Assembly (NCBI RefSeq): GCF_000499845.2
Contig: NC_023749.2
Coordinates: 25,599,321 to 25,663,320, forward strand
DNA length: 64,000 bases
DNA from: Phaseolus vulgaris
Taxonomy: Eukaryota > Streptophyta > Magnoliopsida > Fabales > Fabaceae
Direction: 5' to 3'
In this document: positions 62,905 to 64,000 of the stretch, piece by piece
How the letters are laid out: each line of letters starts with the position of its first letter
How positions within the stretch are numbered: position 1 is the first letter of the stretch
The notes under the pieces: generated by a model
The model's input: only the letters and a program-made list of their open reading frames with translations
Databases searched by the model: none
What the model was told of the DNA's origin: nothing
Program-made: the position numbers and the translations under genes

Positions 62905-64000
62905 TGTAACAGTATAAAAAAAAAGTGATGAAGCACAAGCCAAAGCCCCCGGTCACGCACAAAACTTTTCTTTCTTTCTCTCTTCATAGTCTCTTCTCTC
63001 TTAATTTACTCTGTCATTATTCATCTCTTTTTGAATCTGATCGGACCACGTCGTAGCTGGTGAGTTAAGGAACATTTCTACTCGATCAGATTTTCAAATA
63101 GAGTAAGTTCATTTTTGCTCTAAATATCCTTTGTTCTCTGTTTTTTCTTAGGATTTAGTCATCAATCTTGGTGGGTCAGTTGAGAAGATTAATCCTCTCA
63201 ACTTATTGTACTATATACTAAATTCTTGTTATGTTTGGATAACTTGCATTAGGCCCGTAAATCTTGAAGCTTATCCAGACTGTGGGGAATAAAATTCTAG
63301 AAGTTGTTTGGAAAGCAAGCAATTAAGGTAAGGGAAGCTAAATTTATTTTTTAATAGAACCCTAGGCTAGAAGATCTGGATGTGGAAGGGACGTGGTCCC
63401 AATATTCAATTTCTCTTGCAGGGATGTTGTGTGTTTATATATATTGGGTTGTTTGTTTATATATTATTTAAATTTGTGGAAATATTAGGTTTTGATGATT
63501 TAGTATTAAAGTGTTATTTTTTATATAGACTTTTGAATATTGTGGATCACTTTTTGAATGATATTGTTTGATGAAAATTGTATGAAATTGATGTCATACA
63601 TTTGGGATAATGTATGAGTTGTTATTTGATGGTACATTAAGTATGAAAAGCCTATGTTTAACGGAGATCCTCTGGCTTCACTGATGATCTAAGTCATGAA
63701 GACTAAGATATCAGGTGGTGAGAAGCTGAGAGGGAGTCCATACACACCGGGTCCCACTGTAGACACTCAGTATTGGATGTTTGAACTTACCCTGATCCTT
63801 TCTATTGGATTCGTTGGTAATCTTTGGGTCATGAGTTAGTCTCTGGTAGGGGCATACTTAATGAGTCTTCCGGAAGACGAAGTGGGATTGAAATGAAATC
63901 CAATGATTATGATTGAAAATAGATCCATGTGTGGTCTATATGAATGATGGAATTTGTATTGAAATTTTAGATGAAATCATTTAAAGAAATGTTTATAAAT
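62905..64000 (+). repeat. LTR J: chromovirus LTR related to C, cut by the window end
   Basis: Begins TGTAACAGTA and aligns with the C LTR from about 59270 on (GAGTTAAGGAACATTTCTA, CCCAATATTCAATTTCTCTTGCAGG). Whether a full element or a solo LTR follows cannot be told. Confidence 0.8.

Overview
This window is plant nuclear DNA made almost entirely of nested LTR retrotransposons. I see no host gene, tRNA, rRNA or bacterial feature. The evidence for a plant is the chromovirus with an initiator-Met primer site, Tat-lineage Ty3/gypsy elements with a second archaeal-type RNase H, plant-style TATA boxes and splice sites, and decay at CAG and CGA codons, which are plant CHG/CG methylation contexts. 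A legume is my guess for the host, but the sequence does not prove it. Stacked elements with no gene suggest pericentromeric or other heterochromatin.

Layout. (A) 1-10128, + strand: a Tat-lineage element whose 5' end lies outside the window. 10134-13111: AT-rich relic DNA. (G) 13112-16111, - strand: a Tat remnant (3' LTR plus the start of its antisense gene) fused by deletion to the next element. (C) 16111-60484, + strand: an old, heavily mutated Tekay-like chromovirus that hosts the rest. Element B (20083-32164, +, Tat, target-site duplication TTTAG) sits in its RNase H. Element F (33988-59212, -, Tat, duplication CTCTA) sits in its 3' LTR. Inside F's gag is D (41571-58739, -, non-coding LTR element with a tRNA-Asp-type primer site, duplication GAGTT). 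Inside D is E (44788-56953, -, Tat, duplication AAATC). C>F>D>E is therefore a four-deep nest with a 5-bp duplication at three of its junctions. Right of C is an AT-rich minisatellite (60485-62904) holding I (60709-62543, +, Tat deletion derivative, duplication ATTAC). Then comes J, the start of another chromovirus LTR (62905 to the window end).

The Tat elements share one plan: LTR, tRNA-Lys-type primer site, gag-protease-RT-RNase H-archaeal RNase H-integrase in one frame, a conserved 3' motif, hypervariable tandem repeats, then a gene on the opposite strand, a polypurine tract and the 3' LTR. The opposite-strand gene usually looks like two ORFs. In all six copies (A, B, E, G, F and the second copy in F) the two ORFs are joined by an intron-like gap with GT-AG borders and the same phase 1. 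In A, B and E a further 232-233 nt intron lies in the 5' UTR. The predicted protein (818 aa in E) joins a Transposase_28-like domain, basic nuclear-localisation-like patches, a Pro-rich linker and a long coiled coil. It is open in A, B and E, while gag-pol is broken in all three. This antisense gene is the most interesting system in the window.

No gag-pol here is intact, so no element looks autonomous. By-eye LTR differences (about 0.7% in D, 1% in E, 1.3% in B) suggest recent insertions into an older chromovirus.
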